Positions 16,861 to 25,755 of a stretch of DNA of 64,000 nucleotides are shown here, piece after piece; position 1 is the first letter of the stretch; the number at the start of each line of letters is the position of its first letter. Origin of the DNA: Bacteroidales bacterium (GTDB taxonomy: Bacteria > Bacteroidota > Bacteroidia > Bacteroidales > WCHB1-69); assembly GCA_017633255.1 (NCBI GenBank), contig JAGBPS010000040.1, positions 1-64,000 on the forward strand. Reading direction: 5' to 3'. A program made the translations under genes and the position numbers. The notes beneath the pieces are model-generated. The model saw only the letters and a list, made by a program, of their open reading frames with translations. It was not told where the DNA came from and searched no databases.

Positions 16861-18552
16861 TTATTCTTTCACGATTTTCTTCACTACGAGACCATCTTCA
16901 GTCTGCATATTCAGCATATAAACACCTGATGACAGGTCGCTGACATTGACAGTGCTGCCAACGGTAGTGAAGGTCTTCACCAGTTTACCGTTCACATCGT
17001 ACACATCAATCTGGCTGATTGCCTTGTCATAGTTGATGGTCAACACATCACTCACAGGATTCGGGAAGATGGCCAGAACACTCTCATCAACGCTTTCCAC
17101 ATTCACAGGACTATCACTAATTTCGACATTGTCGATAAAGACATTGTTACCATAACCAGAAGTGAAGACAAATTTGATAATCACTCTCGACTGGCCAGCA
17201 TAACTAGTTAAATCGACTGCTGCTGTCTGATACTGGGAAGACGTAGCGTTGAATTCGCCAGAGCCGCTTGTCACTGTTGCCAAAGCCGCGCCTGACTTCT
17301 CCCAAACAGTAGTCCAAGTTGCACCACAGTCGGATGACACCATGACTTGAAGTTTTTCACTAGCAGATGAGTATCGGCGGTGAGCATAGTCAAATTTCAA
17401 AGAAGGAGTTGGCGAGTTGGAGAAATTCATCAAAGGGGCGTAGCACTCACCGGTAGCACCACTGGGAGCGTCCCATGCACGCAACCGCAAAGCGCCATTA
17501 TATATACCAAAATCCCCATCCGTATTATCCACCAAAGTCCACAGGCCAAGAGCAGATGCTGAAGAAAAAGTTTGCGATGAAGTAGCCAAATCAGAAGTTC
17601 TTTGCACACCAAAATTTGCCGTAAAGGTATTCATACTTGACCCTTGGTCTGCCACCCCGTTGGCATTAATCACTTCAATGGTCATAGACTGAGACCCATC
17701 CTGGGTAGGTGTAACTGGAGATAATGTCACCACTTCTGTAGCGAACTGAGCCAAATTACCTGTCCACTCGTATGTTTGCACATTTGAACCATAGGTAACA
17801 CGGAGTGTGGCAGAGGTTAAAGCTGTGGTACCCATATTCTGCAAAAGAACAGTTGGAACAATATCATTCTCGCAAAAATACATAGAAGCCATTAACTTTT
17901 GAGTGGACAAAAGAGCATCGTTAGTATTGGTCCAAGCAGGACATCTGGAAGCAATCTGGTTATGATAGGTGGTTGCATTTGAAGTAACATCAGGATAAAG
18001 GTCATATACCATTCTATTGGGACAAACCATCATAATCGTGGGAAAAGCTCCGATTGAATAATTAGTGTGGAAAGTATAATAATTACACGAACCATCATTA
18101 GCTACATAGTTAGGAGATAAACGCAAAGGAACAACAGGGTAAGGCACCAGCTCTGTGGTACTTCCATAAACATGAGTACAATCCCAATAACTGGAACCTG
18201 CACTACCATTGATAGCAGCCCAGCTGCTGCCCGTACTTGCACCTTCGATGAAAAGAACTCGGGAATCATTCACAGTACTGTTAGGACCATAATTATTGTA
18301 AAGGCCATCCAGTGTTCCAGTTTGGTGGAAATTATAGCAAGGGCCACATGTAGTTGCAGACACATCAATGTAAACTGTCTTATAGTCATTCAGCATATCG
18401 TACAGGTTAATGGTATGATCAGTTATCATATTACCTGTAGTTTTGTCGATTTCATATAGATTGAAATCTGGGGCTAAAGAGCCATTGGCTGGTTGCGCAT
18501 ACGACAAAACCGCTAGTACCATGGCAACAAAAAGGGTAAAGATTTTTTTCAT
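16861..18552 (-). CDS. Secreted thioredoxin-like protein with T9SS sorting domain
   Basis: A 563-residue type IX secretion cargo. Residues 1-19 are a signal peptide (MKKIFTLFVAMVLAVLSYA). Residues about 25-210 look like a thioredoxin fold with a CGPC motif (Cys69, Cys72) in ATTCGPCYNFH. The middle (about 320-470) resembles MAM/'choice-of-anchor' jelly-roll domains (LKFDYAHRRYSSASEKLQVMV). The last ~75 residues are a type A sorting domain: IFPNPVSDVLTINYD, then YDVNGKLVKTF, LSSGVYMLNM and the basic end KKIVKE. It would cross the inner membrane by Sec and the outer membrane by the T9SS encoded at 47342-53435, then be cleaved and attached to A-LPS (family knowledge). A surface CGPC domain suggests disulfide chemistry outside the cell. 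Confidence 0.88.
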   Translation of the reverse strand: MKKIFTLFVAMVLAVLSYAQPANGSLAPDFNLYEIDKTTGNMITDHTINLYDMLNDYKTVYIDVSATTCGPCYNFHQTGTLDGLYNNYGPNSTVNDSRVLFIEGASTGSSWAAINGSAGSSYWDCTHVYGSTTELVPYPVVPLRLSPNYVANDGSCNYYTFHTNYSIGAFPTIMMVCPNRMVYDLYPDVTSNATTYHNQIASRCPAWTNTNDALLSTQKLMASMYFCENDIVPTVLLQNMGTTALTSATLRVTYGSNVQTYEWTGNLAQFATEVVTLSPVTPTQDGSQSMTIEVINANGVADQGSSMNTFTANFGVQRTSDLATSSQTFSSASALGLWTLVDNTDGDFGIYNGALRLRAWDAPSGATGECYAPLMNFSNSPTPSLKFDYAHRRYSSASEKLQVMVSSDCGATWTTVWEKSGAALATVTSGSGEFNATSSQYQTAAVDLTSYAGQSRVIIKFVFTSGYGNNVFIDNVEISDSPVNVESVDESVLAIFPNPVSDVLTINYDKAISQIDVYDVNGKLVKTFTTVGSTVNVSDLSSGVYMLNMQTEDGLVVKKIVKE

Positions 18553-18590
18553 AATAATTTTTTTTGGTGAATAATCAATTTTTCGAACTG

Positions 18591-18598
18591 CAAAGATA
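18591..18598 (-). promoter_or_regulatory. -7 box of the T9SS cargo gene (TATCTTTG)
   Basis: Minus-strand TATCTTTG fits TAnnTTTG; the transcript would start near 18583, 30 bases before the ATG at 18552. Confidence 0.65.
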
Positions 18599-18634
18599 CA
18601 TTATTTTTATTGAAAATGCAATGGAAAAAAATAT

Positions 18635-18642
18635 TATTTTTG
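18635..18642 (+). promoter_or_regulatory. -7 box of nhaD (TATTTTTG)
   Basis: TATTTTTG lies inside the upstream extension of the nhaD frame; a start near 18649 makes the ATG at 18667 the first usable start codon. Confidence 0.65.
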
Positions 18643-18666
18643 CAAATTCAAAAAATTTGTTTTGTT

Positions 18667-20022
18667 ATGTTTGTCTTAATGATTGTTATCTTCCTGATTG
18701 GCTATACGTTAATAGCGCTGGAACACCCTCTGAAAATTAACAAAACCGCCACGGCTCTGATGCTGGGAGTCCTATTGTGGGTATGTACCATCATTGGCGG
18801 AGAAGGCATGCTGGTGGACACCACCTCCATGATGGACTACATCGAAGACCATCCGGGAGCGGGATTCATAGAATGGATAACCCATTTCGAGTTGATCCAT
18901 GTGTTGGGAGAAGTATCCGAGATTCTTTTCTTCCTTTTGGGTGCCATGACCATTGTTGAAATCATCGATACCAACGGAGGATTCTCATTAATCACAGACC
19001 ATATCAAGAGCAAAAAGAAAGTCCGTCTGTTATGGATTCTCTCCATTCTGACGTTCTTCATGTCAGCCGTATTGGATAACCTTACCACCTCAATCGTCAT
19101 GGTAGCCTTGCTGCGCAAGCTCATCGACGACCAGCATGACCGTTGGTTTTATGGCGGCATGGTGATTGTGGCTGCCAATGCCGGCGGTGCATGGTCCCCC
19201 ATCGGTGACGTCACCACCATCATGCTGTGGATTGCAGGCAAGGTATCCACCGTCAACATTATCACCGCCACGCTGTTGCCGAGTGCCATTTCACTGCTTA
19301 TTCCGCTTATCATTCTTTCTTTCATCATGAAAGGAGAAATTCAAAATCCCAAGAGAACTACTGCCGAAGACACCGAAAAGCCTCTGGAATGGCAGCGCAA
19401 ACTGTTCCTCATTTTGGGTGTTTCATGCTTGGTAGGAGTTCCCGTTTTCAAGACCCTCACGCATCTGCCACCTTACATCGGCATGATGGGAGGTCTGAGC
19501 ATTTTGTGGGTAACATCTGAGATTATCCACCGCAGCACCCGCGAAAGCTTCAACGAGAAATATGCCATTACCAATGTTATCACCCGCGTGGATGTACCCA
19601 GCATTTTGTTCTTCTTAGGTATCTTACTGGCTGTAAACGCCTTGGGAACCGTAGGACACCTCAGCTTGTTTGCTAACGGCCTTGACAGCATTTCGTTGGG
19701 AGAACCCCACAAATACTACTCTATCGGTACCATTATCGGTATCATGTCCTCCATTGTGGATAACGTTCCTTTGGTGGCCGCCACGATGGGCATGTATGAT
19801 TTCCCGCTTGACCACTATTTCTGGAGCTTTATCGCCTACTGCGCAGGCACGGGTGGTAGCTTGCTCATCATCGGTTCCGCCGCTGGCGTGGCCGTCATGG
19901 GTATGGAGAAAATCGACTTTATCTGGTATCTGAAACACATCAGCTGGATTGCCATTGTGGGTTACCTTGCAGGTGTGCTGACATTTATCGCGCAACATGC
20001 GATAATGGGATTGAATATGTAA
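18667..20022 (+). CDS. nhaD: NhaD-type Na+/H+ antiporter
   Basis: A 451-residue inner-membrane protein of the IT superfamily with about 11-12 hydrophobic segments. NhaD exchanges cytoplasmic Na+ (or Li+) for H+. Family-like segments are NKTATALMLGVLLWV, EILFFLLGAMTIVEIID, SAVLDNLTTSIVMVALL and ANAGGAWSPIGDVTTIMLW, followed by a second SSIVDNVPLVAA repeat half. The DNLT and DNVP motifs with polar residues in the middle of helices form the ion path in this superfamily. The in-frame ATG at 18610 lies upstream of the promoter, so I use 18667. It would keep up the sodium gradient used by the AGCS symporter at 24189-25679 (inference). Confidence 0.92.
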   Translation: MFVLMIVIFLIGYTLIALEHPLKINKTATALMLGVLLWVCTIIGGEGMLVDTTSMMDYIEDHPGAGFIEWITHFELIHVLGEVSEILFFLLGAMTIVEIIDTNGGFSLITDHIKSKKKVRLLWILSILTFFMSAVLDNLTTSIVMVALLRKLIDDQHDRWFYGGMVIVAANAGGAWSPIGDVTTIMLWIAGKVSTVNIITATLLPSAISLLIPLIILSFIMKGEIQNPKRTTAEDTEKPLEWQRKLFLILGVSCLVGVPVFKTLTHLPPYIGMMGGLSILWVTSEIIHRSTRESFNEKYAITNVITRVDVPSILFFLGILLAVNALGTVGHLSLFANGLDSISLGEPHKYYSIGTIIGIMSSIVDNVPLVAATMGMYDFPLDHYFWSFIAYCAGTGGSLLIIGSAAGVAVMGMEKIDFIWYLKHISWIAIVGYLAGVLTFIAQHAIMGLNM

Positions 20023-20226
20023 ATTAGTTAATTAGCAAATTAGTAAATGTGCTAATGTGCCAATGTGCTAATGTGCCAATGCATTCTTTCGTGAAGACGT
20101 AGAGACATAGAGGTGTAGAAGAGTGGAGGCATAAAGACGTAAAAATTCGTCTTCACGAATGCACGCAGTGCATGTCTATACGCCTTAACGTCTTAACGTG
20201 CCAACAAATCAACAATCCTAATTCTA
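20023..20226. repeat. Intergenic word-repeat tract with 12-bp inverted arms
   Basis: No gene. The left part repeats gtgctaatgtgccaat. Arms TTCGTGAAGACG (20088-20099) and CGTCTTCACGAA (20148-20159) are perfectly complementary across 48 bases of gtagagacat/aggtgtag words. Then come TGCAC-GCA-GTGCA and repeated taacgtctt words. Similar words occur at 24001-24180. Confidence 0.75.
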
Positions 20227-21087
20227 TTAAAAACGATCAACAACCTTGGTGACAAGTTGGTTCATGAGGTCGTGGTAATCGTTTAAGAATTCACCGGTCA
20301 CGCGGTTGGCGATGAGTACGCAGCAGGTAAGCGCATTATGTCCTAACACGCGGCTCAAACCATAGAGTGCGGCACATTCCATTTCCATATTAGTACAACG
20401 AAGTCCCTGATAGTCAAAGGACTCGATTTTGGCATTCATATCGGGGAATTTCAGCGGAGCGCGCACTGCCCTGCCCTGCGGGGCAAAGAAACCCGGCGCC
20501 GTCAGCGTCACGCCCTTTTCCATGTCAAAGGCAATGCGCTGCAACAAGTCATCAGAGGCTTTGACACAGTAGGGATAAGGCAATTTCTCGCCCCAGCCCG
20601 TATGCTCCACAAACGCCTTCACAACATCCTCATGATCAACTCCTTGATGGTTATAAAAATGCAGCACTCCATCCAGACCTAAACCGTATTGGGAAGCAAT
20701 GACAGTTCCCGGGGCGAAACGTTCGTCCAAGGCACCTGAAGTACCGACACGCACCAGATTCAGACTATGGTGTTCCGGTTTCATCTCCATTGTCTCCAAA
20801 TCAATATTGGCCAAGGCATCCAGCTCGTTCATCACAATCTCCACATTGTCTGTTCCCATTCCTGTGGAAATAGCCGTGATACGTTTGCCGTTTTTGGTGC
20901 CCGTATGCGTATATAACTCGCGGTTGCTCTTTTTCACTTCGACGGTGTCGAAATGTTCGGAAATCATATTCACACGGCCAGGGTCTCCCACTAATATAAT
21001 ATTGTCGGCGATGTCCTCGGGGAAAAGATTCAGGTGATAGATGGCTCCTGAGGCTTGTTTGGGTAGTTCGGATGCTAGTATCTTCAT
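20227..21087 (-). CDS. udp: Nucleoside phosphorylase, probably uridine phosphorylase
   Basis: A 286-residue enzyme of the PNP/UDP family. It splits uridine with phosphate into uracil and ribose 1-phosphate in pyrimidine salvage. Motifs are ILVGDPGRV (phosphate binding), AISTGMGTDNVEI, LVRVGTSGAL and the late CTNMEMECAALYGLSR, where the NMEME stretch binds the ribose hydroxyls and is typical of uridine phosphorylases. The MKILASELPK start at 21087 is chosen; an upstream in-frame ATG at 21123 falls in the double-hairpin element. It is the downstream neighbour of an MFS transporter gene, separated by that element. Confidence 0.9.
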   Translation of the reverse strand: MKILASELPKQASGAIYHLNLFPEDIADNIILVGDPGRVNMISEHFDTVEVKKSNRELYTHTGTKNGKRITAISTGMGTDNVEIVMNELDALANIDLETMEMKPEHHSLNLVRVGTSGALDERFAPGTVIASQYGLGLDGVLHFYNHQGVDHEDVVKAFVEHTGWGEKLPYPYCVKASDDLLQRIAFDMEKGVTLTAPGFFAPQGRAVRAPLKFPDMNAKIESFDYQGLRCTNMEMECAALYGLSRVLGHNALTCCVLIANRVTGEFLNDYHDLMNQLVTKVVDRF

Positions 21088-21115
21088 AATTAAGGTATTT
21101 TGATGTTTTGATATT

Positions 21116-21169
21116 CCCCACACTGCGCTGCGCTTGTGTGGGGTTACTAAAATTAAACCTCTTCGAGGT
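21116..21169 (-). repeat. Double-hairpin element, copy A
   Basis: Read on the minus strand: small hairpin ACCTC-GAA-GAGGT, a linker ending AGTAA, then hairpin CCCCACAC...GTGTGGGG with the loop AAGCGCAGCGCA. It lies 85 bases after the stop of the MFS gene (21255) and before udp. Copies B (53841-53895) and C (61305-61350) have the same order and linker. Confidence 0.8.
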
Positions 21170-21254
21170 ATTTTTTTAAAGTTTTTGAGAAAAGGAGGTG
21201 GGGGAGTTTAACGAGTTTAAGTTCTATAAGGTCATTAAAAACAGTTTTCAGTTT

Positions 21255-22442
21255 TCAGTTCTTTTGAGTGCGGAGGGCAAGGACAGTGAGGTAGAGGAGA
21301 CAGGCGAGGGTGACGAAGAATGCATAACGCGGGTTGAAGTTGGCGGCAAAGCCCGTCAGCAGCGGCACGATAGCGGCACCCACGATAGCGGTGGTCATCA
21401 GGCCTGAGATTTCATTGGTCTTCTCAGGAATACGATCCACGCAAATCGAGAAAATCAAGGGGAAAATATTGGCAAAGCCCACACCAATCAGGATGAAACT
21501 CAGCCAGGTAGTGACGGCATTATACGGCAGGAACAACAACACATTGCCGATAATGGAGACCATCACTGTCAGAATCAAGAAAACTGTCGGTTTAATATAG
21601 CGCAAGCATACACCACCCATGAAACGGCCCACAAACAGTGCCACAATCAGCACGATGTTGCCCAATGCCGGTGAAATGGCAGGATTGTTTTCAATCAAGA
21701 TGGAAGGGATTCTGTTGAACATGGAAGCTTCGGCTCCGCAATAGAAGAAAATACCGAGGAACATCATCAGGATAAAAGGATTTCCCAAAGCGGCCAGACA
21801 TTTACCCAAAGTGGTCGGGGTGGTGGTATCTTTTTCCGTCTCATTCGGCACGAAAAGCAGCACCATCAGCAGGGTAATCAGCAGCACCAGCGCAAAGATC
21901 GGGAAGAGAATGCGGAAACCTGTGTTGACCGGTTCGGCAGCTCCCTCGGGAGTGAAGGAGAACCAACCATATTTCATCAGTGAAGTGCCTATCAGCACCA
22001 AAATAAGCGAAGTGGACAAGGTGCCAATAGCCTTCAGCGACTGGGCGAAAGACAACATGCTGGAGTACTTGCCTTCGGGGGACACATCACGAATAAGAGG
22101 ATTGCCAGACACTTGCAGGATAGTGGCGCCCGCACCCATTAACAACACGGCCAAAAGGATGACGGGGAAATTGAAGGCCAAAATCGGTAATACAGCACCT
22201 AACAAAAAGAGTATCAGACCAATAGTCAACATTTTTTTCTTTCCAATACGGGATTGTGTAACGCCCATGGGCACAGACAGCACACCGAACATGATCATAC
22301 CCGAGAACGACACCAACGAGGCCGTCAGTGGCGTAATATTGAATGCAGTTTCCACGATAGACACCAGCTGGCCAGCGGCATCACCGAAGCCCATGGCGAG
22401 GAAAACAAAGAAAACGGAAATCAAAGACAGTTGTTTTTTCAT
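21255..22442 (-). CDS. FucP-type sugar MFS transporter
   Basis: A 395-residue inner-membrane major facilitator with 12 predicted helices. It resembles the FucP/GlcP group of sugar-proton symporters: GFGDAAGQLVSIVETAFNIT near the start, RIGKKKMLTIGLILFLLGAV in the 2-3 loop, and AGATILQVSGNPLIRDVSPE, a variant of the group's QVAxNPYV segment. The C-terminal half has FANIFPLIFSICVDRIPEK. The substrate is probably a hexose or related sugar but cannot be fixed. Its -7 box at 22468-22475 gives a leader of about 18 bases. The 3' side carries the double-hairpin element. Downstream udp could be partly co-transcribed. Confidence 0.85.
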   Translation of the reverse strand: MKKQLSLISVFFVFLAMGFGDAAGQLVSIVETAFNITPLTASLVSFSGMIMFGVLSVPMGVTQSRIGKKKMLTIGLILFLLGAVLPILAFNFPVILLAVLLMGAGATILQVSGNPLIRDVSPEGKYSSMLSFAQSLKAIGTLSTSLILVLIGTSLMKYGWFSFTPEGAAEPVNTGFRILFPIFALVLLITLLMVLLFVPNETEKDTTTPTTLGKCLAALGNPFILMMFLGIFFYCGAEASMFNRIPSILIENNPAISPALGNIVLIVALFVGRFMGGVCLRYIKPTVFLILTVMVSIIGNVLLFLPYNAVTTWLSFILIGVGFANIFPLIFSICVDRIPEKTNEISGLMTTAIVGAAIVPLLTGFAANFNPRYAFFVTLACLLYLTVLALRTQKN

Positions 22443-22467
22443 ATTTTCAATATTGATGATTAATCTG

Positions 22468-22475
22468 CAAAGATA
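22468..22475 (-). promoter_or_regulatory. -7 box of the MFS gene (TATCTTTG)
   Basis: Minus-strand TATCTTTG. A TTTG lies 25 bases upstream inside a word-repeat tract, exactly as at ansA. Confidence 0.65.
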
Positions 22476-22484
22476 CGTTTTTTT

Positions 22485-22630
22485 TCAATTAGCTAATTAG
22501 CAAATGTGAAAATTAGCAAATTAGTTAATGTGCTAATGTGCTAATGTGCCAATGAATTGATCCGCTATTTCAAAATCTCAACCTCCAGCACCATAACTAC
22601 AATTATCAACTGTCAACTGTCAACTGATCA
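22485..22630. repeat. Word-repeat tract between MFS and atoE genes
   Basis: Repeated attagcaaatt and gtgctaatgtgccaat words at 22485-22555, then tcaactgtcaactgtcaactg at 22608-22628. No gene seen. Confidence 0.7.
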
Positions 22631-23983
22631 TCACCATGCCCAAATCAGCAGTCCGCCGCAGATAATCACGCCTGTGACCACCAAATCGATGATACAGAAG
22701 CCCATAATATCTTTAGCATTGAGTTTGGCGATGGCCAGAGCGGGGATGGCCCAGAACGGCTGGATCAGGTTGGTCCATGCGTCACCCCAGGCGATGGCGA
22801 TACCTGTCAAGCCAGGATCTACACCCAAGTCAGCACCTGCGGCAAACATGATAGGTGCCTGGATGGCCCAGTGGCCGCCACCTGAGGGCACAAACATGTT
22901 GAGCACCGCCGCACAGAGGAAAGTCAACAAGGGATAAGTATGTGGTGTGGAAATAGAGATGCATGCATCGCTGATGACCGTGCCGAAGCAGATTCCCGAC
23001 GCTCCCACACCCGTGATGATGCCCATGATACCCGCATAGAACGGGAATTGCAGGATGATGCCCGCCGCACCTGTGGCAGCCTTGGTGAACGCCCGCACAT
23101 AGGCCAGCGGTGTGCCATGCAAAATCACACCTGTAAACAGGAACAACATGATGACGGAATTCAAATCCAAAGAACCACCTTTGAAGCCCAGATGTATCAC
23201 CAAATAGGAAAAACCCAGCAAAGCCACAATCCAGCTCAGCAGACGGCTGTTTTCCATCTTCTCGGCAGGCGTGTCAGCGGTTAATTTGGCAGGAGCTTCC
23301 GTCTCCTCCAACAGCGAAAGATCTACGGTAATCACGTGTTCCTTCTTGGGATGCATCAGCGCATTCACCGCCACCAAAGCGATGATAACCAACAATACCA
23401 TAACAATATTATGCGGGTCAAGTATGGTTCGTGTGATTTGTACAGGCTCGGTCAAAATACCATTGGTAGCCTTGGTCAGCGCATCGCCGGGAGTGGCCAT
23501 GGTGAGCGGAATAGAGCCCGACAGACCAGCATGCCACACCACAAAGCCGCTATAGGCAGAGGCAATCAGCAGGCGGTAATCCACCCCCTGCAGTTTGCGG
23601 GCAATTTCCTTGGCGAAAATCACCCCGACAATCAGACCGAAACCCCAGTTAATCCAGCAGGCCACGGCGGAGACGCCCGTTACCAGTGCGATAGCGGAAG
23701 CCGGAGTCTTCGGCAGGGCCGCCAAGCGACCTATACCCTTTTTCACTACCGGAGCGGCAGCTAAAGTGGAACCGCAGACCAGCACCAAGGCCATCTGCAT
23801 GGCAAAAGCCAACAAGCCCCACACGCCATTGCCCCAGTGTTCTATCACCTCAATCGGACTTTGACGGCATATCGGCATGGCCAGCAAAGCCGCCACCAGG
23901 GTCAGTATAATCGCGAAAATAAACGGTTCGGGCAGATAACGCTGCACCACTCTTACACAAGCACGGATAACTTTCTGAAACAT
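22631..23983 (-). CDS. atoE: AtoE-type short-chain fatty acid transporter
   Basis: A 450-residue polytopic inner-membrane protein of the AtoE family, which in E. coli is linked to uptake of short-chain fatty acids such as acetoacetate or butyrate. Landmarks are RYLPEPFIFAIILTLVA, GVSAVACWINWGFGLIVG, SGFVVWHAGLSGSIPL, VPSGGGHWAIQAP and a C-terminal segment AIAWGDAWTNLIQPFWAIPAL, all recognisable in the family. Nearby genes do not encode fatty-acid degradation, so the direction of transport and the substrate are open. The gene follows the AGCS symporter on the same strand, with a 205-base repeat tract in between. Confidence 0.9.
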   Translation of the reverse strand: MFQKVIRACVRVVQRYLPEPFIFAIILTLVAALLAMPICRQSPIEVIEHWGNGVWGLLAFAMQMALVLVCGSTLAAAPVVKKGIGRLAALPKTPASAIALVTGVSAVACWINWGFGLIVGVIFAKEIARKLQGVDYRLLIASAYSGFVVWHAGLSGSIPLTMATPGDALTKATNGILTEPVQITRTILDPHNIVMVLLVIIALVAVNALMHPKKEHVITVDLSLLEETEAPAKLTADTPAEKMENSRLLSWIVALLGFSYLVIHLGFKGGSLDLNSVIMLFLFTGVILHGTPLAYVRAFTKAATGAAGIILQFPFYAGIMGIITGVGASGICFGTVISDACISISTPHTYPLLTFLCAAVLNMFVPSGGGHWAIQAPIMFAAGADLGVDPGLTGIAIAWGDAWTNLIQPFWAIPALAIAKLNAKDIMGFCIIDLVVTGVIICGGLLIWAW

Positions 23984-24000
23984 AATCGGTAACTAAGAAC

Positions 24001-24180
24001 TATGATTGTTGATTCGTAGAATCGTTAAGGCGTGGAAGCGTTAAGACATGCACTTCGTGCATTCGTTAAGACGAATTCGTCTCCACGAACGAGCGAAGCA
24101 AGTGTCTCCACGCCTTCACGAATGAGCGCAGCGAATGACTGAACGCCTTGACACCTTAACGAGATATTTAGATTCATTTG
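24001..24180. repeat. Word-repeat tract with perfect palindrome AGACGAATTCGTCT
   Basis: Nested inverted and direct repeats: ATGCAC-TTC-GTGCAT near 24044-24061, AGACGAATTCGTCT at 24069-24082, repeated cacgaa-gagcgaagc and cgccttaacg words. Same vocabulary as 20088-20200. No gene. Confidence 0.75.
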
Positions 24181-24188
24181 CACATTAA

Positions 24189-25679
24189 CTAATTGTCTAT
24201 TACTCCATTCGGATGTTGCTCCCAGAAATCGGCATTTTCAATATCCAGTTCCTTCGGATCGAAAACGGGATCTTTGCCTTCTTTCTGCTGTTTTTCATAA
24301 CTCTTGAGCGCCTTGAGAGCCTTTCTGGAGAGCAGCAGTATCGCCACCACATTAATCCACGCCATGGTTCCCACACCGATATCGCCAAAATCCCAAGCAG
24401 TCTTGGCGGAGTTCAGCGAACCATAGAAGACCGCCACCACAATCACAATACGAAGGATCCGCACAACCAGCTGTTCACGACGACCTTTGCCGAACAAATA
24501 CACAATGCTGGTTTCGGCGTAATAGTAGTAAGCCATAATCGTGGTGAAAGCGAAAAATGCCAAGGCCACCGCCACAGAAATATTGCCCACCGTCTGTCCA
24601 AAAACCGTACTGATAGCGGTGGAAGTATAGGAAACATCGGGCGCACCCAATGCGTATGACGAAGTGTACAGATACTGTCCCGTAGCGGCATCCACCAAAT
24701 TATAGGTCTTGGAGGCCAAAATCATCACAGCCGTGGCCGTACACACCAACAAAGTATCGATATAGACGGAGAAGCCCTGCACCATGCCCTGTTTCACTGG
24801 ATGCGACACCTTGGCGGCACCCGCCACAATAGCACCCGTACCCTGCCCCGCCTCGTTGGAATAGATGCCGCGCTTCACGCCCCAGGCGATGGTACTGCCA
24901 AGTATTCCACCAGTGATTTCGTTCAGTCCAAAGGCCCCCGACAGCATCTCTTTCAACACTGAAGGAATGACGGTATAATGGGCGCACAGCACCACCACCG
25001 ACATCACCACATAGACCATAGCCATAAACGGAGCCACAATCTGCGCCACCTGGGCAATGCGTTTCACACCGCCAATAATCACCAAACCAAGCAATAAGGC
25101 CACTATCGCGCCCACATAAACCGGTTTTATCTGGAAAGAATTGGCAAAGGCGATAGCGATACCGTTACTCTGCACCGGTGGCATGAAAACACCGCAGGCT
25201 ATCACTGAACAAACGGCAAAAACCACGGCCAACCACTTGCATTTCAAACCTTTTTCAATATAATAGGAAGGACCGCCACGGAACTGTCCATTGTGGTTTT
25301 CCTTGAAGATTTGCGCCAAGGTAGCTTCCACAAATGCTGAGCCCGCACCGAAGAAGGCGATAATCCACATCCAGACGATAGCTCCGGGACCTCCGTAACC
25401 GATGGCGGTAGCCACCCCCACAATATTGCCCGTCCCCACTCGACCAGAGAGGGCCATGGAAAAGGCTTGGAAAGAAGAAATGCCGGTCTTCTGTTTCTTA
25501 TCATTGGTGAACAGAAGACGCACCATTTCACCGAAATGGCGAACCTGCACGAAGCGGGTGCGGAAAGAGAAGTACAATCCCGCCAGCAGGCACAGAGCCA
25601 CCAAAGGCGGGCTCCATATCCAAGCCGCCAGCTGGGCCACTCCTTTTTCCACTATATCCTGAAATTCCGCAAAATCCAT
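24189..25679 (-). CDS. Sodium:alanine symporter (AGCS family)
   Basis: A 496-residue inner-membrane amino-acid carrier of the AGCS family, which brings in alanine or glycine with Na+ or H+. Typical segments are GTGNIVGVATAIGYGGPGA, FFGAGSAFVEATLAQIFKE, FRGGPSYYIEKGL, and IYSNEAGQGTGAIVAGAAKVSHPVKQG split across two stretches. About 10-11 membrane helices follow. I start at MDFAEFQDIVEKG (25679) because the in-frame ATG at 25718 lies upstream of the -7 box at 25698-25705. The C-terminal tail is charged (KEGKDPVFDPKEL). The sodium gradient could come from NhaD at 18667-20022. Confidence 0.93.
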   Translation of the reverse strand: MDFAEFQDIVEKGVAQLAAWIWSPPLVALCLLAGLYFSFRTRFVQVRHFGEMVRLLFTNDKKQKTGISSFQAFSMALSGRVGTGNIVGVATAIGYGGPGAIVWMWIIAFFGAGSAFVEATLAQIFKENHNGQFRGGPSYYIEKGLKCKWLAVVFAVCSVIACGVFMPPVQSNGIAIAFANSFQIKPVYVGAIVALLLGLVIIGGVKRIAQVAQIVAPFMAMVYVVMSVVVLCAHYTVIPSVLKEMLSGAFGLNEITGGILGSTIAWGVKRGIYSNEAGQGTGAIVAGAAKVSHPVKQGMVQGFSVYIDTLLVCTATAVMILASKTYNLVDAATGQYLYTSSYALGAPDVSYTSTAISTVFGQTVGNISVAVALAFFAFTTIMAYYYYAETSIVYLFGKGRREQLVVRILRIVIVVAVFYGSLNSAKTAWDFGDIGVGTMAWINVVAILLLSRKALKALKSYEKQQKEGKDPVFDPKELDIENADFWEQHPNGVIDN

Positions 25680-25697
25680 ATTATCACAATAAAAATG

Positions 25698-25705
25698 CAA
25701 AATTA
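25698..25705 (-). promoter_or_regulatory. -7 box of the AGCS gene (TAATTTTG)
   Basis: Minus-strand TAATTTTG fits TAnnTTTG; transcript start near 25690, 11 bases before the ATG. Confidence 0.6.
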
Positions 25706-25719
25706 CAAAATTTTTCAAT

Positions 25720-25755
25720 TAACAATGTGCTAATGTGCCAATGTGCTAATGTTAT
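25720..25755. repeat. Word-repeat tract 'gtgctaatgtgccaat'
   Basis: Three near-identical gtgctaat/gtgccaat units just upstream of the AGCS promoter. The rest of 25756-25941 is AT-rich with no recognisable feature. Confidence 0.65.

Noticed and set aside
20023..20226. Repeat tract considered as a CRISPR array
   Set aside because: Units are short and variable, there are no constant repeats with unique equal-length spacers, and no cas genes are near.
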